Below are positions 1 to 8,378 of a DNA stretch of 64,000 nucleotides, piece after piece. Below the pieces are notes generated by a model. The model worked only from the letters and a program-made list of their open reading frames with translations. It did not search any database and was not told where the DNA came from. The stretch's first letter is position 1. Each line of letters opens with the position of its first letter. The stretch comes from CAMAVH01 sp035714115 (GTDB lineage: Bacteria; Pseudomonadota; Alphaproteobacteria; SMXQ01), in NCBI GenBank assembly GCA_035714115.1, contig DASTMO010000075.1, positions 21,190-85,189 of the forward strand. The letters are read 5' to 3'. Position numbers and translations under genes: made by a program.

Positions 1-15
1 CACGACGTAGGACAT
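1..15 (-). CDS. Possible start of a 7Fe ferredoxin gene (partial, window edge)
   Basis: Only five codons are inside the window. They read Met-Ser-Tyr-Val-Val, preceded by a GGGAG ribosome-binding site about 6 bases upstream. Bacterial 7Fe (FdxA-type) ferredoxins typically begin Met-x-Tyr-Val-Val before their first cysteine cluster, so this may be such a gene running off the left edge. Five residues cannot prove it. Confidence 0.25.
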
Positions 16-119
16 ACTGCGCTCCCTGGCGAATGACGGTGCCCTTGCCGCGCGAAACGTCGCCGCGAATGGGCTTTTTCTGTCGCCATTATCGGAGCGC
101 GGAGCACTCCGAAAAAAGA

Positions 120-560
120 CTATTTTTTAGGCCTATTTTTTAAGGCGACCTTCTTCCTGGCCGCCAATTTGGCGCGCGCCGGCCGCTTTGCCGGCACCAG
201 GCCGAGCCGCTCCGGCAGACTGAGGTAGCCGTCGACCATAGACTCATATTCGGCGATGCATTGGCGCGACGGCTCTACAAGTTTCTTGCGCCCATCCTCC
301 GGCGCGGCGACGAAGCGCACATAGCCGCGCGTCACCGCCGTTTGCAGGATGCGCCGCGCCGTCTCCTTGGAGCAGCGCACCTCCGCGATGCACTCTTTGA
401 CGGTCGGCAGCTTCCGCTCGTAATAGCCGTACATGACGACCGACCAGATCACCGTGTGATCGCGCGTCAGTCGGAAATAGCGCACGCTCTTGCCGCGGGT
501 CGATCGGTGTGTGCCGATGCGCCATTGCGCGAAGGCTTGATAAGCATTGGGGGAAGGCAT
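120..560 (-). CDS. Small winged-helix-like protein with basic C-terminal tail
   Basis: This 146-residue protein is not firmly assigned to a family. Residues about 25-100 look like a winged helix-turn-helix of the MarR type: helices around residues 52-75 carry a Thr-Val-Lys-Glu-Cys-Ile and a Ser-Lys-Glu-Thr-Ala-Arg-Arg segment, followed by a hydrophobic strand and charged wing. The last 25 residues are rich in Lys, Arg and Ala (ends LKNRPKK), which suggests extra nucleic-acid contact. It lies downstream of the signalling operon on the same strand, with about 110 AT-rich bases between them, so it may have its own promoter. Start chosen at the ATG at 560. A transcription-factor role is inferred from fold resemblance only. 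Confidence 0.7.
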   Translation of the reverse strand: MPSPNAYQAFAQWRIGTHRSTRGKSVRYFRLTRDHTVIWSVVMYGYYERKLPTVKECIAEVRCSKETARRILQTAVTRGYVRFVAAPEDGRKKLVEPSRQCIAEYESMVDGYLSLPERLGLVPAKRPARAKLAARKKVALKNRPKK

Positions 561-667
561 GGTGCATCTTACGCTACTGCGCCGCGCGGCACACGAGCAT
601 CAAAAAGGCCCGACCCGCAATAGAGCCAGCTCGCGGTATCCACTTATAGATATTTGAATTGCTTGAA

Positions 668-2533
668 TTAATTCAGAGATCGAGGCGCTGCAGAGACGGC
701 ACGAAGACCCACCTGATCGATATGACGCACAAGCCGCTCAACTTCACTGAGCAGTTGCTGCTCGGTAAACGGCTTCGTCAGAACGCCTATCTGCTCATAA
801 GAGGATGGCAAATTTGCCCGTCCGTAGCCACTGACGAAAATAAACGGCACCTTCGCCCGCGTCAGCGCGGCAGCGACTTCGGTCACCGGCTTGCCGTGCA
901 GATTACCGTCCAGCAAAGCGACATCGAACTCGCGGGCCTCAATCATCTGAAGCGCCTGTTCGACCGTGCCGGCGGGACCGACGGCGGTGATTCCCGCATC
1001 CTCCAGCATTGCCTCGATTTCCAAAGCGATCATCGTTTCATCCTCGACGATGAGGACGCGGCACCCACGCAGCTTGCTTTCAGGCTGAGTGATTTCTGAT
1101 AGCTGGGCGCTTTGCGGCTCTGGCGCTGGCTGTTTCGACGGTGCCGCGGCGAGCGGCAGCGGCATGATCAGGTCCCAAGCAATGCCGTCGGCACGATAAT
1201 CCGCATGAGCCGCGCCACCCTCGGCTTTGGCGCTTTGCTCAATTAAAGTCGTCCCGAATCCGCGGCGCTTCGGCGCCTTCACGCGAGGGCCACCCTTCTC
1301 CAGCCAATTGAGGTGGAGCTGTTCATTCTGAATGCGCCACATCAAAGCCACGGTGCCGTCGGGCGTGGAAAGCGCCCCATACTTAAGCGCATTCGTGCAT
1401 AGTTCGTGCAGAATGAGCGCGAGGTGCAAGGCGGTTTCGGGAGCCAGCCACACTTCGGGCCCAACGGCCTCGAAACGCGCAGCATCCACCGCGCCAAGTC
1501 TAAACTGATCTGCAATCAGGTCGCTCAAAGAAGCGCCCTGCCAGGTGGCCTCGCTCAAGAGCGAGTGCGCGCGAGCGAGCGACTGAATTCTTCCAGTAAA
1601 GTTGCGGGTGAAGACTCCTGGGTCCGGAGCGTGACGCAGCGTTTGCGAGGCAATGGCCTGCACCGTCGCCAGCGTGTTTTTGACCCGATGGTTCAGCTCG
1701 CCGATCAATAGCAGCTGCGTTTCCTCAGATCGCCGGCGCTCGCTCACATCCAAAATTTGCGCATTGATCGATACGGAACTGCTGATCGGATCGACCAGGA
1801 CCGAATAGTACCATTCGCACTCGACTGCAGAGCCATCCGCCCGCTTGTTGCGGCAAAGGCGCATATCACGCTCATCGATAAGCGAAGGCTCGGTGACGAT
1901 ATCGCGAAGATAAGCAGCATCTCCAACGTCGATCCAATCGCATTCCGCCAGAGACTTTCCAACCATCTCATCGGCGCTCCAGCCAAAGAGACGGCTAGCC
2001 CCGGATGACCAATGGAGAATATTGAGGGCCGCATCGAATTCCACGACCCCGAGCGGCGAATTGTCGCGATGGGCTTCGAGACGGCGAAGCGCGCTCGCCA
2101 GACTCGAAGAGTTCATGCGCAGTTCATCGCGTTGCGCGGCGAGCTCTTGGCGCTGACTTGCAAGCTCGAAAAACACATCCGCCTTGTTGCGTAGAATGAG
2201 CGGCTCGATGGGCTTTTGAATGAAGTCGACCGCGCCGGCCTCATAACCTCTGAAGCGGCGCTGATTATCCGCGATGCCGGCCGTCACAAAAATAATGGGA
2301 ATGCTTCTGGTGCGCTCATTGCCGCGCATCAACTCTGCGAGTTCAAAACCGTCCAGGCCGGGCATTTGCACGTCGATCAGAGCCAATGCCACTTCGTGCT
2401 TCAAGAGAAGCTCGAGTGCTTCGTCTCCGGAGCGCGCTTTTAGAAGGAGAATATTATCGCGGCGGAGCAGCGCCTCGAGCGACAGAAGATTCTCTTCCAG
2501 ATCGTCGACCAGCAGGAACGATACAGCCCTCAT
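668..2533 (-). CDS. Receiver-PAS-HWE histidine kinase-receiver hybrid protein
   Basis: 621-residue cytoplasmic sensor kinase. The order is a receiver (about 4-120, phospho-acceptor Asp54 in LIDVQMPG, Lys107), a coiled linker, a PAS domain (about 152-270), an HWE/HisKA_2 kinase core with His282 in ELNHRVKNT, Asn381 in HELCTNALKYGA and the family's Trp-x-Glu at 410-412, then a Pro/Ala linker and a second receiver (about 491-605, Asp542, Lys587). HWE kinases in Alphaproteobacteria commonly act on PhyR-type general-stress response regulators. The start at 2533 overlaps the cheB stop as ATGA, so I prefer it over an ATG 22 codons upstream. Last gene of the four-gene signalling operon. Likely fed by phosphotransfer or protein contact from the upstream hybrid kinase (inference). 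Confidence 0.9.
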   Translation of the reverse strand: MRAVSFLLVDDLEENLLSLEALLRRDNILLLKARSGDEALELLLKHEVALALIDVQMPGLDGFELAELMRGNERTRSIPIIFVTAGIADNQRRFRGYEAGAVDFIQKPIEPLILRNKADVFFELASQRQELAAQRDELRMNSSSLASALRRLEAHRDNSPLGVVEFDAALNILHWSSGASRLFGWSADEMVGKSLAECDWIDVGDAAYLRDIVTEPSLIDERDMRLCRNKRADGSAVECEWYYSVLVDPISSSVSINAQILDVSERRRSEETQLLLIGELNHRVKNTLATVQAIASQTLRHAPDPGVFTRNFTGRIQSLARAHSLLSEATWQGASLSDLIADQFRLGAVDAARFEAVGPEVWLAPETALHLALILHELCTNALKYGALSTPDGTVALMWRIQNEQLHLNWLEKGGPRVKAPKRRGFGTTLIEQSAKAEGGAAHADYRADGIAWDLIMPLPLAAAPSKQPAPEPQSAQLSEITQPESKLRGCRVLIVEDETMIALEIEAMLEDAGITAVGPAGTVEQALQMIEAREFDVALLDGNLHGKPVTEVAAALTRAKVPFIFVSGYGRANLPSSYEQIGVLTKPFTEQQLLSEVERLVRHIDQVGLRAVSAAPRSLN

Positions 2534-3105
2534 CTCGCCGTACCCTCCCGAAGGTAATCCGCAATCTCGCTCAGCGACATCACGGCAGCTCCCGGGCATA
2601 GCGCGATCGCCGCCTCCGGCATGGCCGAGGAAAAGGCCTTAAGCGGATCTTGCACCAGAACCACGCCGCCCGCGTCCGTGATCGCGCGCGCGCCCTGGGC
2701 ACCGTCCTGATTGGCCCCAGTCAGAATCACCCCGATTAACCCAGGGCCGTAAACATCCGCCGCGCTTTCGAACAGCACGTCTATCGACGGCCGAGAGAAA
2801 AGCACCGGCTCATCGCTCGAAAGCGAAAGGCTTTCTTCGCTCTCGACGAGCACGTGATAATCGGGAGGGGCAAAATATATTGTGCCGGGCTCGATAGGCT
2901 CTTTGTCTTCGATCTCACGAACGTCGACTTGGCATTTCGCCTGAAAGAGTTCCGCCAGCACGCTGCGTTTGTCCGGCGGGACATGGACGACCACAAACAC
3001 CGGCAATTTGAAGTTCGCCGGTAAAGTTGTTAGCACGGCCGACAAGGCTTCGAGAGCGCCGGCAGATGCGCCAATGACGATCGCTTTGGCTTGAGACGCC
3101 GTCAT
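2530..3105 (-). CDS. CheB-type protein-glutamate methylesterase domain protein (no receiver)
   Basis: 191-residue stand-alone CheB catalytic domain. The methylesterase triad is visible: Ser14 in GASAGA, His41 in VVVHVPP and Asp134 in GANQDGAQG. Classical CheB has an N-terminal receiver that gates activity; it is absent here, so control must come from elsewhere, possibly from contact with the neighbouring kinases. The start at 3105 overlaps the cheR stop by ATGA, and the stop overlaps the HWE kinase start by ATGA, indicating tight translational coupling. A longer upstream frame exists but runs into cheR and is unlikely. No methyl-accepting chemoreceptor lies nearby, so a chemotaxis role is doubtful; CheB-CheR pairs coupled to sensor kinases are known in non-chemotactic signalling clusters. 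Confidence 0.9.
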   Translation of the reverse strand: MTASQAKAIVIGASAGALEALSAVLTTLPANFKLPVFVVVHVPPDKRSVLAELFQAKCQVDVREIEDKEPIEPGTIYFAPPDYHVLVESEESLSLSSDEPVLFSRPSIDVLFESAADVYGPGLIGVILTGANQDGAQGARAITDAGGVVLVQDPLKAFSSAMPEAAIALCPGAAVMSLSEIADYLREGTAR

Positions 3106-3941
3106 ATGGCGCGCCTCTGATAAATTTTTTCGTCGCGGTCGAAATCCGCAAAGAAATTTGCATGACGAGAAAAGCGCAGGCTTTCCTTTGCGCCGAGCCC
3201 CAAGAACCCCTTTCGCGACAGCGAATCCTTGAATAAGCCGAGCGCCCGATCCTGCAAGCCGCGGTCGAAATAGATCAAAACGTTGCGGCACGAAACAAAC
3301 TGCATCTCCGCGAAAACGGCGTCGGTCACCAGACTATGGTCAGAGAACACGACGTTGCGCCGCAGGCTCTTATCGAAGGCCGCGCGCCCATATGCGGCTT
3401 GGTAATAGTCCGACAAAGAGGATTTACCGCCGGATTTGCGGTGGTTTTCGGTGAACAGCTGCATGCGTTCCAGAGCGAAAATCCCGGATTCCGCAGCGTG
3501 AAGAGCATCCTGATTGATGTCGGTCGCATAGAAAATCGTGCGCTCCTCGATGCCCTCCTCGCGAAAGAGAATGACCATCGAATATAACTCTTCGCCGCCG
3601 CTGCAGCCGGCAATCCAGACTTTGAGCGACGGGTAAGTCCGCAAATGCGGCACCAGCTTTTCACGAATGACGCGAAAGTAGCCAGGATCGCGGAACATCT
3701 CGCTGACCTGAACCGTCAGATAGCCCAACAGCCGTGGCAGCATGGAAGGCTCATGTAGCAGACGGTCCTGCAAGGCGGAGATCGTCGCAAAACCCAACTG
3801 ATCGCGCGCCTGACGAAGACGGCGCTTGATGGACGCCATCGCGTAATTGCGAAAATCGTAATGATATTTCAGGTACAGCGCCTCCAAGAGGAGCCGTATT
3901 TCGATATCTTCGATTTTCTCCGGCGCCGCATCGTCCGTCAT
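3102..3941 (-). CDS. CheR-type protein-glutamate O-methyltransferase
   Basis: 279-residue SAM-dependent methyltransferase of the CheR family. An N-terminal alpha-helical domain (about 15-85, with the SEMFRDPGYF segment) is followed by the catalytic Rossmann domain. The SAM-binding motif is AGCSGGEELYS at about 111-121, a Gly/Glu-rich loop close to the classical GCSxGEEPYS, and ATDIN and SCRNVLIYFD motifs follow. It starts with ATGA overlapping the hybrid kinase stop at 3938-3941 and is translationally coupled to cheB downstream. The methyl acceptor is unknown. The hybrid kinase upstream, with its long Glu/Gln-rich coiled coil (residues 380-475), is a plausible substrate, but this is inference. 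Confidence 0.9.
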   Translation of the reverse strand: MTDDAAPEKIEDIEIRLLLEALYLKYHYDFRNYAMASIKRRLRQARDQLGFATISALQDRLLHEPSMLPRLLGYLTVQVSEMFRDPGYFRVIREKLVPHLRTYPSLKVWIAGCSGGEELYSMVILFREEGIEERTIFYATDINQDALHAAESGIFALERMQLFTENHRKSGGKSSLSDYYQAAYGRAAFDKSLRRNVVFSDHSLVTDAVFAEMQFVSCRNVLIYFDRGLQDRALGLFKDSLSRKGFLGLGAKESLRFSRHANFFADFDRDEKIYQRRAI

Positions 3942-6900
3942 CGCGGCATCCAGACACGCACAAGCGACAGGAGCTTTTCGACATCCAGCGGCTTCGCCAT
4001 GTAATCGTTGGCACCGGCATCGATACAGCGCTGCTGATCGTCGGGCATAGCCTTAGCTGTCAGGGTGATGACCGGCAGCTTCTTCAAAAGGGGATTCTTG
4101 CGGATTTCCCTGGTTGCGGTGAGACCATCCATCACTGGCATCATCACGTCCATCAGCACCAGATCGATGGCCGCATTGGGGTCTTTCGCCGACTGCTCAA
4201 GGACGGTCAAAGCTTCCTGGCCGTTGCGCGCGATTTGGACGACCGCTCCGCGAGGCTCGAGAATATTTGTTAAGGCGTAAACGTTCCGGATGTCGTCCTC
4301 GACCACCAGAATTCGCCGGCCTTCCAGCAAAGCATCCCGGCTTCTCGCCTTACGGATCATGCGTTGATGCTCATCCGGCAGCTTCGATACCACCTGATGC
4401 AGGAAGAGACTGACCTCGTCCAACAATCGCTCCGGGGACTTCGCGCCTTTGATGATGATCGATTTGGAATAGCGGCGCAGCCGCTGCTCGTCATCGGCGG
4501 AAAGCTCTCTGCCGGTGTAAACGATGACCGGCGGGAAGGAGTGGGGCCCACCTTCGCTCAGCGTTTCGAGCAAGGAATAGCCTGAGGCATCCGGCAACGA
4601 CAGATCCAGGACCATGCAATCGAACGTCTCTTCTTTGAGATGTGCGAGGCACTCAGCCGCCGTGCCAACCGTGACTGCCTCAACCTCATGGGACGTCAAA
4701 AGCTTGGCCACCGCTTCTCGCTGAACGATGTCGTCTTCGACGATGAGGATACGCCGCACCCGCTGCGATAATCGATCATTGAGCCTGGTCAGCACATCGA
4801 CCAGCTGCTCGCGTTTGACGGGCTTCAGCTCATAGCCGATCGCGCCGAGCGAAAGCGCCGTTTCGGCCTGATCGCTCGCCGACACGACATGGATGGGGAT
4901 ATGGCGCGTTTTGACGTCTTGCTTCAGCCGATCCAGCACCGACAAGCCGGATTGATCAGGCAAGCCCACGTCGAGAACGATCGCATTGGGCATATAATGT
5001 TGGGCGAGGTTCAAAGCCTCTTCGGCCGTACCGGCGACGAGCGATTTGAAACCCATTTCGCGCGAAAGATCGCGCAGGATGGTCGCGAAGCTGTCGTCAT
5101 CCTCAACGACCAAGAGCACGCGCTTAGAGCCGGCTTGCTCGGCACGATCGTCTTCGACTTTACGGATGCGGCCCGGCAGGGCCGGCTGCGGCGTTTCCAC
5201 CTTGGGCCCGGATGGCGCCGGCATGCTCTTTTGAGCATTGCGCGCCACGACCTTGGCCGGGTCGTAGGACACCGGAACCGTAATCGTGAAGGTGCTGCCT
5301 TTTCCCAGTTCGCTATCGAGGTTGAAATCGCCGCCTAACAGGCGAACCAGCTGACGTGAGATAGACAGTCCCAGGCCGGTGCCGCCGTATTTTCGGCTGA
5401 TCGTGCTGTCCGCCTGATGGAAGGCTTCAAAGACATGACTTTGCTGGCCTTCAGCAATGCCGATGCCCGTGTCGGAGACCGCAAAGGAAATGCGCTCGTC
5501 GCTCGCCCGGCGAATCGACAAGCTGACTTTGCCCGTCTCGGTGAATTTGAAGGCATTGGACAAAAGATTTTTAAGAACCTGCTCGAGCCGCAGCGGATCG
5601 GTGTCCATGAGTGGCGGGCATTCAGGCTCGATCTGGACGACGAACTGCAACTTTTTCTGCTGAGCGACGGGCTGGAAGAGCTGGCGCAAATTGCCCGCCA
5701 ACCGCTCGACGGCAACCGATTCAGGTTTGATGTCCACATGGCCGGCCTCGATCTTGGAAAGATCGAGGATGTCGTTGATGAGCGTCAGCAGATCGTTGCC
5801 GGACGATTGAATCGTTTGAGCATATTTGACTTGCTCGGCTGTCAGATTGTCGTCCGGATTGTCGGCGAGAAGCTTGGCGAGAATCAACGAGGAATTCAGC
5901 GGCGTGCGCAATTCGTGCGACATGTTCGCCAAGAAGTCCGATTTATATTGGCTTGCCTGCTCTAACTCCCGGGCTTTGAGCTGCACCGAGATGTTGGCTC
6001 GCTCCAGATCGTCCTTCTGCAATTCGAGCTGCTGAGTTTGCTCTTCCAGCTGGGAATTCGTCTGCTCAAGCTCGGCCTGCTGTTGCTCAAGCCGCGCTTG
6101 CGATTCCTTAAGCGCGCGACCTTGCTCTTCCAGCTCTTCGTTGGACACGCGGAGCTCTTCACTTTGCGTTTGCAGTTCTTCCGATTGACGTTGGGTTTCT
6201 TCCAAGAGGTTCTGCAGTTCGCTGCGATAGTTGGCCGAGCGCATGGCGATCGCCACCGGGGCGGATGCCTCGTCCAACAGGGCGAGCATGCTTTCATCGA
6301 CCGGCCCTAAGAAACCCAGCTCGATGACGGAAGTGACCGCGCCATCGACGCTATTGGGGACAATCGCAAGATGCCTCGGCTTGTCGCTCCCCAATGCCGA
6401 ACCGAAGGCGATGTATCCGTCGGGAATTTCGCTGATCACTCTCGGGCGATTTTCCGCAGCCGCCTGCCCCAGCAAGCCGCCTCGCAGGTGGAATTTTGCC
6501 GGAACGTTCGCGGTCTCCGGCACTCCATATGTGGAGGCGCGCCGGAAGGTCTCACCGGCGCCGATGAAAAGCGCGCCGGCAACGGCCCCAAGATAGCGCG
6601 CCAAGAATTCGAGAATATTATTCCCGAGCTGCTCGATAGATTGATCGCCGGCCATCGCGGCCGCCAATTCAATCTGCCCCTTTTGCAGCCACTCCTCGCG
6701 CCGGCGCGCCAATGTCGCCCTTCGGGTCAGGAAGCCGATCGTTGCCGTGAGGAAGATGCCCAACAATCCAGAAAGCAAACCGCTGGCAAGCGCTGTCGCT
6801 TGCGCTTCTTTCATTTCCGCTAAGCGTTTGACGCGAGTGCTGGTCTCTTCTTGAGCCACTGCATCGAGCTGCGCTCGAATGGCGTCCATTTCCGCTTTGC

Positions 6901-7369
6901 CGCGATCGGAATTGACGATCGCCAGCGCCGCTTCAAAACCTTGCGTGCGGCGTATTTCGATTGTCTGCGTGAGCTCCCGAAGTTTGGCGGCCACATGCGT
7001 TCTCAATGCGGCGATTCTCGGCGTTTGAGCTGCGTTATCGCCGGTCAGTTCGGCAATCTTGTCGAGTTTGGAGGGAATGTTCTCCAAAGCCTCGCTGTAC
7101 GGCTGAAGATACGCCTCGTTGTTCGTCAGCAGAAAACCGCGTTGTCCCGTCTCCGCATCTTGCGTGCTGGACAACAGCTCATCGAGCGCGACGATCACGG
7201 TATGCGTGCGGACGACCTTCTCATTGCCCTCGCGCAAAGCTTCGAGGTTGAAATAGGCGACCGTGCCGCTAACGATAAAAAAGACCAGAGCGCCCGCTAG
7301 ACCTAGCGAGACAACAGGATCCAGCCCCAGTTTGCGCACTGAACTCTGTGGCATCGCGCTCTTTTGCAT
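3938..7369 (-). CDS. CHASE3-GAF hybrid histidine kinase with three receiver domains
   Basis: 1143-residue inner-membrane sensor. Order: transmembrane segment about 19-41, periplasmic CHASE3 domain about 42-190, transmembrane segment about 194-216, GAF domain about 235-375, a very Glu/Gln-rich coiled coil about 380-475, HisKA with His485 in SHELRTPL, HATPase_c (Asn606, DTGIGI at 633-638, GGTGLGLS at 662-669), then three receivers with Asp800, Asp922 and Asp1074. The second receiver lacks the usual Lys-Pro pair and has KGAK instead. First gene of the operon with cheR, cheB and the HWE kinase. CHASE3 domains sense unknown periplasmic cues. A possible EcfG-type promoter lies about 130 bases upstream. 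The family is clear; the signal is unknown. Confidence 0.92.
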   Translation of the reverse strand: MQKSAMPQSSVRKLGLDPVVSLGLAGALVFFIVSGTVAYFNLEALREGNEKVVRTHTVIVALDELLSSTQDAETGQRGFLLTNNEAYLQPYSEALENIPSKLDKIAELTGDNAAQTPRIAALRTHVAAKLRELTQTIEIRRTQGFEAALAIVNSDRGKAEMDAIRAQLDAVAQEETSTRVKRLAEMKEAQATALASGLLSGLLGIFLTATIGFLTRRATLARRREEWLQKGQIELAAAMAGDQSIEQLGNNILEFLARYLGAVAGALFIGAGETFRRASTYGVPETANVPAKFHLRGGLLGQAAAENRPRVISEIPDGYIAFGSALGSDKPRHLAIVPNSVDGAVTSVIELGFLGPVDESMLALLDEASAPVAIAMRSANYRSELQNLLEETQRQSEELQTQSEELRVSNEELEEQGRALKESQARLEQQQAELEQTNSQLEEQTQQLELQKDDLERANISVQLKARELEQASQYKSDFLANMSHELRTPLNSSLILAKLLADNPDDNLTAEQVKYAQTIQSSGNDLLTLINDILDLSKIEAGHVDIKPESVAVERLAGNLRQLFQPVAQQKKLQFVVQIEPECPPLMDTDPLRLEQVLKNLLSNAFKFTETGKVSLSIRRASDERISFAVSDTGIGIAEGQQSHVFEAFHQADSTISRKYGGTGLGLSISRQLVRLLGGDFNLDSELGKGSTFTITVPVSYDPAKVVARNAQKSMPAPSGPKVETPQPALPGRIRKVEDDRAEQAGSKRVLLVVEDDDSFATILRDLSREMGFKSLVAGTAEEALNLAQHYMPNAIVLDVGLPDQSGLSVLDRLKQDVKTRHIPIHVVSASDQAETALSLGAIGYELKPVKREQLVDVLTRLNDRLSQRVRRILIVEDDIVQREAVAKLLTSHEVEAVTVGTAAECLAHLKEETFDCMVLDLSLPDASGYSLLETLSEGGPHSFPPVIVYTGRELSADDEQRLRRYSKSIIIKGAKSPERLLDEVSLFLHQVVSKLPDEHQRMIRKARSRDALLEGRRILVVEDDIRNVYALTNILEPRGAVVQIARNGQEALTVLEQSAKDPNAAIDLVLMDVMMPVMDGLTATREIRKNPLLKKLPVITLTAKAMPDDQQRCIDAGANDYMAKPLDVEKLLSLVRVWMPR

Positions 7370-7502
7370 ATTGGTCTCGTCAGCATTGAGGAATTGGGCA
7401 TGAAGACCTCATGCGGCGCGCATGCGAGTTCTCGCAGCATCGCCGAGACATGAAGCGTGAGGATTTAACGGTAGCGCGACGGTTTGGCGGGCATCGGTGA
7501 GT

Positions 7503-7527
7503 TACGTTTGGGATGCGAAAACGTTCC
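7503..7527 (-). promoter_or_regulatory. Possible EcfG-type (general stress sigma) promoter
   Basis: On the minus strand GGAAC at 7527-7523 is followed after 16 bases by CGTA at 7506-7503. The alphaproteobacterial EcfG consensus is GGAAC-N16/17-CGTT, so nine of the ten usual bases agree or nearly agree, with one mismatch in the -10. It would give the signalling operon a leader of about 130 bases. Confidence 0.4.
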
Positions 7528-7713
7528 GTCACCCAACTGATTAAATGCATCCAAGGCGATCATGCTGAGTCAGAGGTGCTCAGGGAGCACATCCGACTGA
7601 TCAGCAAGATGCGCGATCATCAGATACGGACCAGAAGGAAAGCCATTCGGTTGCAGAAAAAGTCGGGGATTCCGAACCTGCGCAAGCTCCCGAAATCACG
7701 CACAACCCATTGA
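7513..7713 (+). CDS. Doubtful small basic ORF
   Basis: A 66-codon frame rich in Arg, Lys and Ile with no recognised domain. It is not NepR-like. The ribosome-binding site is weak (GGG directly before ATG) and the frame overlaps the possible promoter of the divergent signalling operon. Listed because it fills an otherwise empty region; it may not be a gene. Confidence 0.2.
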   Translation: MRKRSVTQLIKCIQGDHAESEVLREHIRLISKMRDHQIRTRRKAIRLQKKSGIPNLRKLPKSRTTH

Positions 7714-7732
7714 TATATAGTGATAATTAAGA

Positions 7733-7757
7733 TGGCGGAGGGGGTGGGCTTCGAACC
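7733..7757 (-). repeat. Partial duplicate of the tRNA-Ser 3' end
   Basis: These 25 bases match the acceptor and T-arm end of the neighbouring tRNA-Ser gene (7841-7865) at 24 of 25 positions. They form a direct repeat with a spacing of 108 bases. A further TTCGAACCCA fragment at 7805-7814 also resembles a T-loop. No 5' half of a tRNA accompanies either copy. Such fragments can be old attachment sites of tRNA-targeting elements or remnants of a tandem duplication. Confidence 0.7.
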
Positions 7758-7840
7758 CCGCCGGCCGCGCTGATGCGCGCGGCCGCCACTTCATAGCCAG
7801 TAGGTTCGAACCCACGCGATGCGCTGATCAAAAGGGGAAA

Positions 7841-7930
7841 TGGCGGAGGGGGTGGGATTCGAACCCACGGTACCCTCGCGGGCACAACGGTTTTCGAGAC
7901 CGCCCCGATCGACCACTCTGGCACCCCTCC
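7841..7930 (-). tRNA. tRNA-Ser (anticodon CGA)
   Basis: A 90-base cloverleaf with a long variable arm, as in class II tRNAs. The acceptor stem GGAGGGG pairs with CCCCTCC before the discriminator G, and CCA is encoded at 7843-7841. The anticodon stem-loop has CTCGAAA in the loop, giving anticodon CGA, which reads UCG serine codons. The T-loop is GGTTCGAATCC. Confidence 0.95.
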
Positions 7931-8270
7931 GCAGGGATCCGCCGGCCCGCGAAACGTCCGCAAAACGCGGACCGGGCCAGCCCATCGGCTCGCATAGCAA
8001 GCCAAGGACGATCAAGGGCGCGGACACTAACCGACCTGCCTCCTCGATGTAAATGGGCGATGCGACCGAAACGCCGACGTTTTCGGCAAAAAGACCTGGA
8101 TTTATACCGGGATAAGCCGGGGCGGCCGCATTGGCAGGCGACACCTATATATAGGGGGCTTGCCGGAGCCGCCCCCAAGGGCGGGCCGACGCCGCCGCTG
8201 GGGGACGAAAAAGGGCGGAAATCCGCGATTTTTCAAGGAGTCGCCCGGTTCCGGCATGGGGCGAAATCGG
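7931..8270. other. Intergenic region upstream of rplU, no gene seen
   Basis: About 340 bases between tRNA-Ser and the rplU promoter. The open frames that cross it have no recognisable protein character. It holds a TATATATA run near 8146 without a well-spaced -35 element. Confidence 0.6.
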
Positions 8271-8298
8271 TTGACTCATGGGGGGCCGTCTATATATT
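8271..8298 (+). promoter_or_regulatory. Sigma-70-type promoter of rplU-rpmA
   Basis: TTGACT (8271-8276) and TATATT (8293-8298) are separated by 16 bases. The spacing and both hexamers fit a housekeeping promoter. The leader to the rplU start would be about 75 bases. Confidence 0.6.
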
Positions 8299-8378
8299 TC
8301 GCGCTCTTTCGCGAATTCGCAGCGGCGCGACCGGGCATTGCCGGGCGCGCAGACCTTTGGAAGAACAGGATAATCGAT

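Noticed and set aside
7733..7819. A second tRNA gene
   Set aside because: Only the 3' arm sequences are present; no D-arm, anticodon stem or acceptor partner can be formed.
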